Below are positions 23,761 to 33,653 of a DNA stretch of 64,000 nucleotides, in pieces (positions within the stretch are counted from its first letter, which is position 1; each line of letters begins with the position of its first letter). The stretch lies in assembly GCA_051162045.1 (NCBI GenBank), contig JBISDI010000011.1; one strand, given 5' to 3'. The translations under genes were made by a program, and so were the position numbers. This DNA is from Anaerozeibacter quisquiliarum (lineage in GTDB: Bacteria > Bacillota > Clostridia > Christensenellales > Aristaeellaceae). The notes beneath the pieces are model-generated. The model was not told the DNA's origin, searched no databases, and saw nothing but the letters and a program-made list of their open reading frames with translations.

Positions 23761-24546
23761 ATGTACGAGGGAGCGGGACGGCTTCGGGGCAAGGTGGCGG
23801 TGATTACCGGCGCGGCGCAGGGCTTGGGCGAAGCGCTGGCGCTTAGGCTCGATCGGGAGGGCGCGAGCGTGCTCGTGGCCGACATGAATATCGAAGCGGC
23901 CGGTAAGGTGGCGGCTTCGCTCAGGGACGCGGTCGCCGTACAGGTCAATGTGTGTGATGGGGCGCAGTGCGAGGCCATGGCCAAGGCGGCTGTCGACAAA
24001 TGGGGCCGGATCGACCTGATGGTCGCCAACGCCGCCATCGTGATCTCGGGCCCGATCGAGGAGATGACCTATCAGCAGTTCAGCAAGGTGGTCGACGTCA
24101 ACCTGAACGGCTACTTCAATAGCTGCAAGGCCGTCGTGCCCCACATGCGCGCAAGCGGCAAGGGCTCGATCGTGCAGATCAACTCGAAGTCGGGCAAGAA
24201 GGGCTCGGCCAAGAACTGCGCCTACGCGGCTTCGAAGTTCGGCGGTGTGGGGCTGACCCAGTCGCTGGCGCTGGAGCTGGCCGAGGAGAACATCCGCGTG
24301 AACGCCATTTTGCCGGGCAACCTGCTCGACTCGCCGCTGTGGGTCAATTCGCTCTACGAGCAATACGCCCGCAACCAGGGCACCACCAAGGAGAAGATCC
24401 GCGAGAAGTACATGAACCAGGTGCCGATGAAGCGCGGCTGCCAGTACGAGGACGTGGCCAACGTCATGGTGTTTTTGCTGAGCGACGAGGCGAGCTACAT
24501 GACCGGCCAGGCGATCAACGTGACCGGCGGGCAACAGATGTTTTAG
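23761..24546 (+). CDS. srlD: Sorbitol-6-phosphate 2-dehydrogenase-like SDR
   Basis: The 261-residue short-chain dehydrogenase has the cofactor loop TGAAQGLGE, the NAA motif (VANAAIVISGP), and the catalytic serine and YAASK (INSKSGKKGS, AYAASKFGG). The segment INSKSGKKGSAKNCAYAASK, the PLWVNSLYEQY region and VPMKRGCQYEDVA are close to SrlD/GutD. SrlD oxidises D-sorbitol 6-phosphate to fructose 6-phosphate. Paired with the SorE-like gene downstream, it would complete L-sorbose 1-phosphate breakdown. No PTS or transporter is in the window. Confidence 0.8.
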   Translation: MYEGAGRLRGKVAVITGAAQGLGEALALRLDREGASVLVADMNIEAAGKVAASLRDAVAVQVNVCDGAQCEAMAKAAVDKWGRIDLMVANAAIVISGPIEEMTYQQFSKVVDVNLNGYFNSCKAVVPHMRASGKGSIVQINSKSGKKGSAKNCAYAASKFGGVGLTQSLALELAEENIRVNAILPGNLLDSPLWVNSLYEQYARNQGTTKEKIREKYMNQVPMKRGCQYEDVANVMVFLLSDEASYMTGQAINVTGGQQMF

Positions 24547-24551
24547 GGTTG

Positions 24552-24579
24552 CGCGAATACGGCTGCGGCCGTATTCGCG
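24552..24579 (+). repeat. Stem-loop between srlD-like and sorE-like genes
   Basis: CGCGAATACGGC and GCCGTATTCGCG form a perfect 12-bp stem with loop TGCG, 6 nt after the stop. Its core (TACGGC-loop-GCCGTA) matches the palindrome at 36401-36444. Confidence 0.6.
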
Positions 24580-24627
24580 TGAGAGGGACTACGGGGGATC
24601 ATGGGCTTATAAGGAGGTAGAACCCAT

Positions 24628-25881
24628 ATGAAAACCACTGCGGTGCGCCTGTACGGCGAAAACGATTTGAGGCTGGAGAGCTTCGAACTGCCCTCGATCA
24701 GGGACGACCAGATCCTGGTGAAGATCGTGTCCGACTCCATCTGCATGTCCTCCTACAAGGCGGCGATGCAGGGCAGCAAGCACAAGCGCGTGCCCGACGG
24801 CATCGACAAGAAGCCGGTCATCGTGGGCCATGAGTTCTGCGGCGTGATCGAGCAGGTAGGCAGCCGTTGGGCCGATCAGTTCAAAGCAGGCGAGAAGTTC
24901 GGCATCCAGCCCGCGATGAACGGCGCGATCCAGACGCCCGGCTATTCGTTTGAATACATGGGCGGCGACGCCACCTATGCGATCATCGAGCCGATCGTCA
25001 TGGAGGCCGAAAGCCTGCTCAAGTACAACGCCGAGGCCTTCTTCTACGGATCGCTGGCCGAGCCGCTGAGCTGCATCGTGGGCACGTTCCACGCGATGTA
25101 CCATACGCGCGCGGGCGAGTACGTGCATGACATGGGCATCGTGGAGGGCGGCAACCTCGCGATCCTGGCGGGCGCGGGCCCGATGGGCCTGGGCGCGATC
25201 GACTACGCGATTCACTGCGACCGCAGGCCGGGGCTGTTGGTCGTGACCGACATCGACCAGGCGCGGCTCGACCGCGCGGCATCGATCTACACGGTCGAGG
25301 ACGCGCAGAAGCACGGCGTGAAGCTCGTGTACCTGAACACCTCGGGCGAGGACCCGGTGGGCGCTCTGATGGCGCTGACCGCCGGCCGCGGCTACGACGA
25401 CGTGATGGTATTCGCGCCGGTCGCCCCGGTGATCGAGCAGGGCGACAAGATCCTCTCGCGCGACGGCTGCCTGAACTTCTTCGCGGGCCCGACCAACCCC
25501 AACCTGTCGGCCATGCTCAACTTCTACAACGTACACTACAACATGACCCACATCGTGGGTACGTCGGGCGGCAACACCGCCGATATGATCGAGTCGCTCG
25601 ACATGATCGCCGACGGTCGGCTGAACCCGGCGGGCATGATTACCCACGTCGGCGGCCTCGACGCGGTGGTCGAGACCACGCTGAACCTGCCCAAGATTCC
25701 GGGCGGCAAGAAGCTGATCTACACCGGCATCTCGATGCCGCTGACCGCGATCGACGACTTCGCCGAGAAGGGCAAGACCGATGCGCTGTTCGCCGAGCTC
25801 GATAGGCTGTGCAAGGCCAATAAGGGCCTGTGGAACGGCGAGGCGGAGAAGTATCTGTTGGCGAACGCGAAGGCGATCTAG
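24628..25881 (+). CDS. sorE: L-sorbose-1-phosphate reductase-like zinc alcohol dehydrogenase
   Basis: The 417-residue protein is a medium-chain zinc dehydrogenase of the SorE type. Markers are ICMSSYKAAMQGSKHKRVP near 38 with the zinc cysteine, the VIVGHEFCG zinc motif near 70 and a Rossmann cofactor loop (LAGAGPMGLGAIDYA). SorE reduces L-sorbose 1-phosphate to D-glucitol 6-phosphate with NAD(P)H. AAGGAGG precedes ATG 24628. The tmcAL gene starts directly after the stop. Confidence 0.8.
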   Translation: MKTTAVRLYGENDLRLESFELPSIRDDQILVKIVSDSICMSSYKAAMQGSKHKRVPDGIDKKPVIVGHEFCGVIEQVGSRWADQFKAGEKFGIQPAMNGAIQTPGYSFEYMGGDATYAIIEPIVMEAESLLKYNAEAFFYGSLAEPLSCIVGTFHAMYHTRAGEYVHDMGIVEGGNLAILAGAGPMGLGAIDYAIHCDRRPGLLVVTDIDQARLDRAASIYTVEDAQKHGVKLVYLNTSGEDPVGALMALTAGRGYDDVMVFAPVAPVIEQGDKILSRDGCLNFFAGPTNPNLSAMLNFYNVHYNMTHIVGTSGGNTADMIESLDMIADGRLNPAGMITHVGGLDAVVETTLNLPKIPGGKKLIYTGISMPLTAIDDFAEKGKTDALFAELDRLCKANKGLWNGEAEKYLLANAKAI

Positions 25882-27069
25882 ATGCGCATCGCCGGCGTCG
25901 TCGCCGAATACAACCCGTTTCACAACGGGCACGCGCTGCATGTGGCGCGCACCCGCGCGGCGGGCTGCGACCATGTCGTCGCGGTTATGAGCGGCGCGTT
26001 CACCCAGCGGGGCGAGCCGGCGCTGTGCGACAAATGGGCGCGCGCGCGCATGGCGCTTGCGGGCGGCATCGACCTGGTGGTCGAGCTGCCCGCGCTGTTT
26101 GCCGTGCGCCCGGCCCCGCAGTTCGCGCTCGGCGGGGTGACGCTGCTTAACGCGCTTGGGGCGGACGTGCTGTCGTTCGGCTGCGAGACGGATAACCTGG
26201 CGCTGCTGTCGACCATGGCCGCGCTGCTGGAATCCGAGCCGCAGGAACTTAAAGCCGCCATCCGCGCCCGGCTCGCGGGCGGGCAGTCGCACGCGCGCGC
26301 GCGCGGCGGGGCGTTGGCCGAGTACCTCTCCATGCCGCCCGAGCGGGTGGCTGCGCCCAACACCGCGCTGGCGCTCGAGTACCTGCGCGTCAACAACCGA
26401 TTCAAACAGCCGATGCGGCCGCTGTCCGTTCAGCGCGTGGGCGACTACCACGATCAGCAGCTGCGCGAGATCGCCTCCGCCAGCGCCGTGCGCCGCGCGC
26501 TGCGCGCCGAGGGCCCGGCGGCGATCCGGGGCAGCGTGCCGCCCGCCACGTTTGAGGCGTTGGCCGCGGCCTGGCCGGACGCGCTGCCCCGGCCGGAGGC
26601 GCTCGACGAGCTGCTGCTCTACCGGCTGCGCGGCATGGACGCCGAGCGGCTGCGCGCGCTGCCCGACGTGGTCGAGGGGCTGGAGATGCGCATCCTAAGC
26701 AGCGCGCGCGAAGCGACGAGCCGCGAGGGATTGACCGACCTTGTAAAATGCAAGCGCTACACCCGCGCGCGCATCGCGCGCGCGCTGACCTATGCGCTTT
26801 TGGACCTGACGCGCGCGCTGGCCGCGCAATACGAAAACGGCGCGCCCTACGCCCGCGTACTCGGCTTTCGCCGCGACGCAAAACCGCTCTTAAAAACCCT
26901 GTCTGAGCGCGCCGCCATCCCGCTGATTACCGATCCCGTGCGCCTAAAAGGCGATCCCTGCTTCGAACTGGAGCGCCGCGCGACCGACCTGTGGGGACTG
27001 ACGACGCGCGCGCCCGCGCTGCGCAAGGCCGACCGTGATTTGACGGAGCGGATGGTCGTTGTTGATTGA
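25882..27069 (+). CDS. tmcAL: tRNA(Met) cytidine acetate ligase (nucleotidyltransferase)
   Basis: The 395-residue protein starts with the nucleotidyltransferase motif (GVVAEYNPFHNGHALH) and keeps MSGAFTQRGEPA, the acidic strand DLVVELPALFA and FGCETDN. TmcAL/YlbM acetylates C34 of elongator tRNA-Met with acetate and ATP. ATG 25882 directly follows the sorE stop, with a weak purine-rich site upstream, so coupling with sorE is likely. This linkage of a tRNA modification enzyme to sugar genes looks positional rather than functional. Confidence 0.92.
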   Translation: MRIAGVVAEYNPFHNGHALHVARTRAAGCDHVVAVMSGAFTQRGEPALCDKWARARMALAGGIDLVVELPALFAVRPAPQFALGGVTLLNALGADVLSFGCETDNLALLSTMAALLESEPQELKAAIRARLAGGQSHARARGGALAEYLSMPPERVAAPNTALALEYLRVNNRFKQPMRPLSVQRVGDYHDQQLREIASASAVRRALRAEGPAAIRGSVPPATFEALAAAWPDALPRPEALDELLLYRLRGMDAERLRALPDVVEGLEMRILSSAREATSREGLTDLVKCKRYTRARIARALTYALLDLTRALAAQYENGAPYARVLGFRRDAKPLLKTLSERAAIPLITDPVRLKGDPCFELERRATDLWGLTTRAPALRKADRDLTERMVVVD

Positions 27070-27109
27070 AGCGGAGGATATACGCCAACGGGAATGGGCC
27101 GACGCCGCA

Positions 27110-27872
27110 TCGGCCGCCCGGTTGCGCGGTAAACGAAGCTGCGGCTATGCGACCGACAGGTTCACCACCCCGCCTGCGGGCACCCCTCCTGGGAGGGGAA
27201 TAGGGTAGCCATTCCCCTCCTCGGAGGGGTGGCGCGGAGCGACGGGGTGGTGAGCCTGATGGCAGGGCTCGAGAAAGCGGGTACGGAGGTTGGTTACGCC
27301 CCGCGGGGGCCACCACCCCGCCTGCGGGCACCCCTCCTGGGAGGGGAATGGGAAAGGCCGCCCGCATAGCACGTTTGCTACGGCAGGCGACCGAAGACCG
27401 CCCCGACGGCGAGCGCGAAGCGCCTCGCCGTTTGTTCTTTCGCTCTTTCGCTCTTTCGCTCTTTCGTTTCTTCGTTTCTTCGTTCCTTCGCTCCCTCGTT
27501 CTTCGTTCCTTCGCTTTTTCGTTCCCACCGTTCCCCTCCCCGGGGGAATGGGGGGCCGAAGCCCCCGTCACCACGCGCCCACGGGCATGTACCGGGGGCG
27601 TGTATGCGATTGCGACCAAGGGAGGCCGCAGCCGACCGACTCGGAATCGCTTCCCGTCCGCCTGCCGCCCGGGAGGCCCGCAGGCCGACAGGCAGGCGGC
27701 CCCGTCCCCCCGTCCCCCGCCTTCCGCCCGGAATTTCCCGCAGGAAATTCAGGAAGGCGGCCCCGTTCCCCCGTAACCCAAACGGCCTCGAAAGCTTTCC
27801 GCCCGGCCGCCCGCGAAAGCGGGCAATAGGCCGGGCGGGAAGATTTCGAGGCCAAGCCGCGTAAGCGGCGTC
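27110..27872 (-). repeat. Hairpin-array intergenic repeat, copy 2 (inverted relative to copy 1)
   Basis: Read on the minus strand from the groEL stop, this repeats copy 1. It has GCCGC-ttac-GCGGC (27869-27856), then the 23-bp stem with two mismatches (27853-27831 with 27806-27784). The CCGCCTTCC unit (27760-27717) and the CCGCCTGCC unit (27699-27658) follow; the third copy-1 unit is absent. The later modules (CCCCTCCTGGGAGGGG palindromes near 27190, 27222 and 27330; GTGGGCGCGTGGTGACGGGG) are also shared but in a different arrangement. No gene is seen. Confidence 0.85.
27431..27530. repeat. Degenerate pyrimidine-rich tandem repeat
   Basis: About 100 bp consist of tandem TTTCGCTC-like octamers (GCTCTTTC four times) that decay into TTCGTTTC and TTCGTTCC variants. 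Purines are almost confined to the G of TTCG. It lies inside copy 2 and is absent from copy 1. The charged open frames it creates on the minus strand (KERKNERA-type) are not credible genes. Confidence 0.75.
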
Positions 27873-29501
<1,629 letters not shown>

Positions 29502-29537
29502 TGTCAATTGCCTCCTTGCCCTTCTCGCGATTTTCGG

Positions 29538-29825
29538 TTAGCCTTCAACGACGGCCAAGATATCGGACTGGCGCACGATGATGTACTCGGTGCCGTCCAA
29601 CTTGACTTCCGTGCCGGCATACTTCGAGTAGATGACCCTCTGGCCGGCTGCGACGTGCATGGTGATCTCCTTGCCGTCCACATTGCCGCCCGGACCTACG
29701 GCCAACACCTCGGCCATCTGCGGCTTTTCCTTGGCCGCGCTGGTCAGCAAGATGCCGCCCTTCGTGGTCTCTTCCGCCTCCAGGTTCTTGATCACGACGC
29801 GATCGCCCAACGGTTTGATCTGCAT
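29538..29825 (-). CDS. groES: 10 kDa chaperonin GroES
   Basis: The 95-residue co-chaperonin has the family motifs (PLGDRVVIKNLEAEETTKGG, IYSKYAGTEVKLDG) including the mobile loop. GGAGG precedes the ATG. It lies 36 nt upstream of groEL in one operon. Confidence 0.98.
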   Translation of the reverse strand: MQIKPLGDRVVIKNLEAEETTKGGILLTSAAKEKPQMAEVLAVGPGGNVDGKEITMHVAAGQRVIYSKYAGTEVKLDGTEYIIVRQSDILAVVEG

Positions 29826-29854
29826 GGTACACCCTCCCTGTGTCTTGTGGTTTT

Positions 29855-29883
29855 GTTAGCACTCGAAAGGAACGAGTGCTAAC
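29855..29883 (-). promoter_or_regulatory. CIRCE operator (HrcA binding site)
   Basis: TTAGCACTC (29856-29864) and GAGTGCTAA (29874-29882) are separated by exactly 9 nt, the canonical CIRCE element. HrcA binding here represses groESL until heat or unfolded-protein stress. Confidence 0.97.
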
Positions 29884-29893
29884 TTATGGGCAT

Positions 29894-29922
29894 AGTTTAT
29901 CCCAAACACGCGCCGAGCACAA
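29894..29922 (-). promoter_or_regulatory. Promoter of groESL
   Basis: On the minus strand TTGTGC (29922-29917) and TAAACT (29899-29894) are 17 nt apart, placing the transcription start at the edge of CIRCE. Confidence 0.6.
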
Positions 29923-30052
29923 CAAAAATCCGGGGCAAATCACATGAAATATTGGTAAAGAATGACGAAGACCCGCGGCGTGGGCATCGCCGCATGCCCG
30001 GGATTGCCGCATTTTTCCGGCCGTCTCGCACGGATTTTACCGGTTCGCCACC

Positions 30053-30081
30053 TTTACAAAAAGGCGGCGATATGGTATGCT
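30053..30081 (+). promoter_or_regulatory. Promoter of the SH3-domain gene
   Basis: TTTACA (30053-30058) and TATGCT (30076-30081) are 17 nt apart, 43 nt before the chosen ATG. Confidence 0.55.
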
Positions 30082-30124
30082 GAGGCATAGACGGATTACC
30101 GAAGAGGTTGGGGGGTTGCGATCG

Positions 30125-30631
30125 ATGCTTGGGGTTTGTGCGAAGGTGAGGCGCGCCTTGAGCGCTATATTGGCGGCGCTCGTGATGCTGTCGCTGCTGC
30201 CCCTGCCGGCCTCGGCGAAGGTGGGGCAGACCTACAAGTCGCGCGTGCAGGGCCTGCGCGTACACAAGGCCCCGAGCGGCGATTCGGAGATCATCTTCAA
30301 GATATCCCAGAAGCAGACGGTCATCCACAAGGCCACCGTCAAAGGTTGGTGGAAGATCAAGACCGCGGACGGCAAGGAAGGCTACGTCTACCGCACCTAC
30401 CTCAAGGCGGCGGGCAACCCGATCAAGAAGAACGCGATCTATAAGGTATACAAGATCACCAACCTGACTGTGCGCAAGGCCCCCCGCAGCATCGCCGACA
30501 AGCTGGGCAGCATCCGGCGCGGCACGCAGGTCAAGCTCCAGAACCGCCGCGGCGATTGGGGTTTCGTCAAGCTGGCCAACGGCAAGGGCGGTTGGGTGCA
30601 GCTCAAGTATCTGAATTACGTCAGGGGATAG
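30125..30631 (+). CDS. Secreted protein with two bacterial SH3 domains
   Basis: The 168-residue product has a signal peptide (about 1-34, LAALVMLSLLPLPASA). Two SH3_3 domains follow (about 40-95, LRVHKAPSGDSEIIFKI; about 105-165, LTVRKAPRSIADKLGSI). Such domains bind peptidoglycan. There is no catalytic domain, so it is probably a wall-binding or regulatory protein. ATG 30125 is preferred over 30077, which lies in the promoter. It is monocistronic with its own terminator. Confidence 0.82.
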   Translation: MLGVCAKVRRALSAILAALVMLSLLPLPASAKVGQTYKSRVQGLRVHKAPSGDSEIIFKISQKQTVIHKATVKGWWKIKTADGKEGYVYRTYLKAAGNPIKKNAIYKVYKITNLTVRKAPRSIADKLGSIRRGTQVKLQNRRGDWGFVKLANGKGGWVQLKYLNYVRG

Positions 30632-30641
30632 TTTGAACAAT

Positions 30642-30667
30642 GCAGGCCCGCGTGCCTGCTTTTTTTT
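30642..30667 (+). terminator. Intrinsic terminator after the SH3 gene
   Basis: GCAGGC-ccgcgt-GCCTGC is followed by eight T, 11 nt after the stop codon. It is a textbook rho-independent terminator. Confidence 0.9.
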
Positions 30668-30680
30668 ATGCAAAATGCGC

Positions 30681-30729
30681 TTGACGGCACTTGAAATCGG
30701 TTATAATATGAAAATGAAAACCGATTTCA
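30681..30729 (+). promoter_or_regulatory. Promoter and candidate Zur operator of the zinc operon
   Basis: TTGACG (30681-30686) and TAATAT (30704-30709) are 17 nt apart. A perfect 11-bp inverted repeat TGAAATCGGTT (30692-30702) / AACCGATTTCA (30719-30729) frames the -10 box. Its placement suits repression by the Fur/Zur protein of this operon. The sequence is not the classic Bacillus Zur box. Confidence 0.65.
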
Positions 30730-30751
30730 TATCCGTGGAGGTCTATGATTC

Positions 30752-31678
30752 ATGAAACGCATTTTGTTGACGGGGCTGATCCTTACCGTACTGCTGACGG
30801 CCGGCTGCGCGCGCGGCGCGGGCGCGGCGCAGGCCGAGGGGCCGGTGGTGGTGGCGAGTTTGTTTGCGCCCTACGATTTTGCGCGCCAGATCGCGCGGGG
30901 CACGGGCGCCCGGGTGGAGATGCTGATGAAGCCGGGCGTGGAGCCGCACGCTTTCGATCCCGCGCCGACCGACATGCTGCGCATTGCGCAGGCCGACCTG
31001 TTCATCTACGTCGGCGGCGAGAGCGAGGCGTGGGTCGACCGTCTGTTCGCGGCCCCGGAGACGCGGGCGCGCGCGCTTCGGCTGATGGACACGGTCACGG
31101 TGCTTGATGAGGAAATCGTGCCCGGCATGCAGGCCGAGGAAGAAGAAGCCGAGCCCGACGAGCACATCTGGACCTCGCCGGTCAACGCGATGGCCATATC
31201 GCGCGCGATTGCGGACGCGCTGATCGAAGTCGATCCCCAGAACGCAAACGCGTATAGGGCCAACCTCGAGGCGTATCTTGCCGAGCTTCATGAGCTCGAC
31301 CAATCGTTCGAGGCGGTGGTACAGGGTGGCGCGCGGCGTGAGATCGTGTTTGGCGACCGGTTCCCGATGCGCTACTTTGCGCAGCGCTACGGGCTTGCCT
31401 ACGCGGCGGCGTTCCCAGGCTGCGGGCACGATACCGAGCCCAGCGCCGCGACATTGGCGTTCCTGATCGGCGAAGTGCGCGCGAAGGGCATCCCGACGGT
31501 CTACCACATCGAACAGGGCAACGTGCGCATGGCGGAGGCGATCGCCGGCGAAACCGGCGCGCGCGCCATGCTGATGCACGCCTGCCACAACATATCGAAG
31601 GACGACTTCGAGGCGGGGGCTACGTATATGAGCCTGATGAAGAACAACGTGGAAGCGCTTAAAGCTGGTCTATTTTAG
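30752..31678 (+). CDS. znuA: Zinc ABC transporter substrate-binding lipoprotein
   Basis: The 308-residue ZnuA-like lipoprotein has the lipobox LTAGC at residues 15-19. Metal-site features are EPHAF (His near 70), a short acidic loop EEEEAEPDEH with the DEHIW histidine, and the HDTEPSA loop. The usual second-domain SH-x-AFGY motif reads VFGDRFPMRYF, a variant. It captures Zn2+ (or Mn2+) for ZnuB/ZnuC. It is first in the operon znuA-zur-znuC-znuB-cobU. Confidence 0.9.
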   Translation: MKRILLTGLILTVLLTAGCARGAGAAQAEGPVVVASLFAPYDFARQIARGTGARVEMLMKPGVEPHAFDPAPTDMLRIAQADLFIYVGGESEAWVDRLFAAPETRARALRLMDTVTVLDEEIVPGMQAEEEEAEPDEHIWTSPVNAMAISRAIADALIEVDPQNANAYRANLEAYLAELHELDQSFEAVVQGGARREIVFGDRFPMRYFAQRYGLAYAAAFPGCGHDTEPSAATLAFLIGEVRAKGIPTVYHIEQGNVRMAEAIAGETGARAMLMHACHNISKDDFEAGATYMSLMKNNVEALKAGLF

Positions 31679-31711
31679 CATGCCAAGCGCATGAACATAT
31701 GGAGGGACGGC

Positions 31712-32119
31712 ATGACAGGCGAGGGCTATGACACCCGCCAGAAGCGGCGGGTGGCCGACGCGCTGCGCGCGTTCGGGGCGCGCGCGGTCACGGCGGACGA
31801 GTTGTACGAGGCGCTGAAACAGCGCGGCGAGGCGGTCGGCAAGACGACGGTATACCGCCAGCTCGAGCGGATGGCGTCAAGCGGCGAGGCGCGCAAGGCG
31901 CTGTCGCTTGAGGGGCAGGCGATCTATCAGTACGTAGGCGATGCCAGCGCCTGCGACCGTCACCTGCACTGCCAGTGCTTAAGCTGCGGGCGGCTGCTGC
32001 ACGTCGACTGTGCGCAACTCGATCAGATCAAGGCGCACTTGCTCGAGGCGCATGGTTTTCTGCTGGATGCCGAGCGCACGGTATTGGTCGGCGCGTGTGA
32101 AAAATGCCGGGAGGGATAG
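31712..32119 (+). CDS. zur: Fur-family metal regulator, probably Zur
   Basis: The 135-residue protein has the Fur winged helix (VGKTTVYRQLERMASSGEA), the HLHCQCLSCGR metal/dimer segment and the second cysteine pair (CEKC). A position inside the zinc uptake operon argues for Zur over Fur or PerR. ATG 31712 is chosen because TGGAGG lies 6 nt upstream; ATG 31691 lacks a site. Confidence 0.9.
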   Translation: MTGEGYDTRQKRRVADALRAFGARAVTADELYEALKQRGEAVGKTTVYRQLERMASSGEARKALSLEGQAIYQYVGDASACDRHLHCQCLSCGRLLHVDCAQLDQIKAHLLEAHGFLLDAERTVLVGACEKCREG

Positions 32120-32122
32120 AAA

Positions 32123-32845
32123 ATGGCGCTGTTGACGCTCAGCCGCGTGACGCTGGGCTATGAAAACCTGATCGCCGTCGAGGATGTGTCGGCCGAGATC
32201 GACGAGGGCGACTACGTGGTGGTCGTGGGGGAAAACGGGTCGGGCAAGTCGACGCTGATTAAGGGCATGCTGGGGCTGATCCGCCCGCGCGCGGGTGAGA
32301 TACGCATGTCAGACGGCCTCGCGCGCTCTGAGATCGGCTACATGCCGCAGCAGACCGCGCTGCAGCGCGATTTTCCTGCCTCGGTCAGCGAGGTGGTGCT
32401 GTCGGGCTGCCTCAACCGGCGCGGGCTCAGGCCCTTCTACACCGGCGCCGAGAAGACGCGCGCCCGGCAGGCGATGGAGCAACTGGGCATCGCGCGGCTA
32501 TCGGGCGCATGCTACCGTGAGCTGTCGGGCGGCCAGCAGCAGCGGGTGCTGCTGGCGCGTGCGCTGTGCGCGACCGAGAAGCTGATGCTGCTCGACGAGC
32601 CCACCGCCGGGCTCGACCCGCTGGCGTCGCAGGAGCTGTACGACATCATCCGCCGCCTGAACCGCGAGCTGCACGTGGCGGTGGTCATGGTGTCGCACGA
32701 CCTGAACGCCTCGCTGCATGAGGCCAACAAGGTGCTGTGCCTGCACCGCACGCTGGCCTTCTTCGGCAGCGTTGAGGACTACGTGAAGCACGACTGCGGC
32801 CGGCTGTGGAAGGGGGGCGAGGGGTATGCCTGCGCGCATTCTTGA
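32123..32845 (+). CDS. znuC: Zinc ABC transporter ATP-binding protein
   Basis: The 240-residue ATPase has Walker A GENGSGKSTLIKG, signature LSGGQQQR, Walker B MLLDEPTAGLD and the switch histidine (VSHD). It powers ZnuB. It starts 3 nt after zur and overlaps znuB by 20 nt. Confidence 0.95.
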   Translation: MALLTLSRVTLGYENLIAVEDVSAEIDEGDYVVVVGENGSGKSTLIKGMLGLIRPRAGEIRMSDGLARSEIGYMPQQTALQRDFPASVSEVVLSGCLNRRGLRPFYTGAEKTRARQAMEQLGIARLSGACYRELSGGQQQRVLLARALCATEKLMLLDEPTAGLDPLASQELYDIIRRLNRELHVAVVMVSHDLNASLHEANKVLCLHRTLAFFGSVEDYVKHDCGRLWKGGEGYACAHS

Positions 32846-33653
32846 GATGCTGTCCTATGGCTTCCTGCTGCGCGCGCTGGTGGTGGGCGCGCTGGTGGCG
32901 CTGTGCGCGGCGCTGCTCGGCGTACCGCTCGTGCTCAAGCGCTACTCGATGATCGGCGACGGGCTGTCGCATGTGGGCTTCGGCGCGCTGGCGGTCGCCT
33001 CGGCGCTGCGCTGGGCGCCGCTGCCGTTCGCGATGCCGGTGGTCATGCTGGCCGCGTTCGCGCTGCTCAGACTCAGCGAGAGCGGCCGCATCAAGGGCGA
33101 CGCCGCGATCGGGCTGATCTCGACCTTCGCCCTGTCGGTGGGCGTGCTGGTCACTTCCCTGATCGGCGGCAACGTGGACGTGGACAACTATCTGTTCGGC
33201 TCGATTCTGGCCGTCTCGGAGGGCGACGTCGTGCTGTCGGTCGCGCTGTCGGCGGCGGTGCTCGTGCTGTTCATGCTGTTTTACCACCAAATCTTCGCGG
33301 TTACGTTCGACGAGAGCTTCGCGCGCGCCACCGGCATCCGCGCGGCGCTGTACGACACGCTGATCGCGCTGCTGACCGCGGTCACCATCGTGGTGGGCAT
33401 GCGCGTGGTGGGCACGCTGCTGATCTCGAGCCTCCTGATCTTCCCGGCGCTCACCTCGATGCGGCTGTTCAAGCGGTTTCGCAGCGTCATCCTGTCGAGC
33501 GCCATCGTGTCGGTCGTGTGCTTTCTCGCGGGGCTCATCGCATCGTACCTGCTGTCGACGCCCGCGGGGGCCAGCGTGGTGGCCGTCAACGCGCTGTGCT
33601 TTGCGGTCTTCGGCGCGATCGGGCTGATCCGGGAGAGGGGGCGGGCGCGATGA
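32826..33653 (+). CDS. znuB: Zinc ABC transporter permease
   Basis: The 275-residue membrane protein has seven to eight hydrophobic segments. ABC-3 family motifs are GDGLSHVGFGALA near 42 and the charged FDESFARATGI loop near 160. The start overlaps znuC (GCGAGGGG just upstream), and the stop overlaps the next start as ATGA, so the operon is translationally coupled. Confidence 0.94.
   Translation: MPARILEMLSYGFLLRALVVGALVALCAALLGVPLVLKRYSMIGDGLSHVGFGALAVASALRWAPLPFAMPVVMLAAFALLRLSESGRIKGDAAIGLISTFALSVGVLVTSLIGGNVDVDNYLFGSILAVSEGDVVLSVALSAAVLVLFMLFYHQIFAVTFDESFARATGIRAALYDTLIALLTAVTIVVGMRVVGTLLISSLLIFPALTSMRLFKRFRSVILSSAIVSVVCFLAGLIASYLLSTPAGASVVAVNALCFAVFGAIGLIRERGRAR

Noticed and set aside
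24607..26451. 614-codon open frame antisense to sorE/tmcAL
   Set aside because: Composition is typical of an antisense frame in GC-rich genes; both genes on the plus strand have complete family motifs.
26927..27619. Charged minus-strand frames with K/E/R repeats
   Set aside because: They arise from the pyrimidine-rich tandem repeat and palindromes; there is no ribosome binding site and the sequence is repeat DNA.
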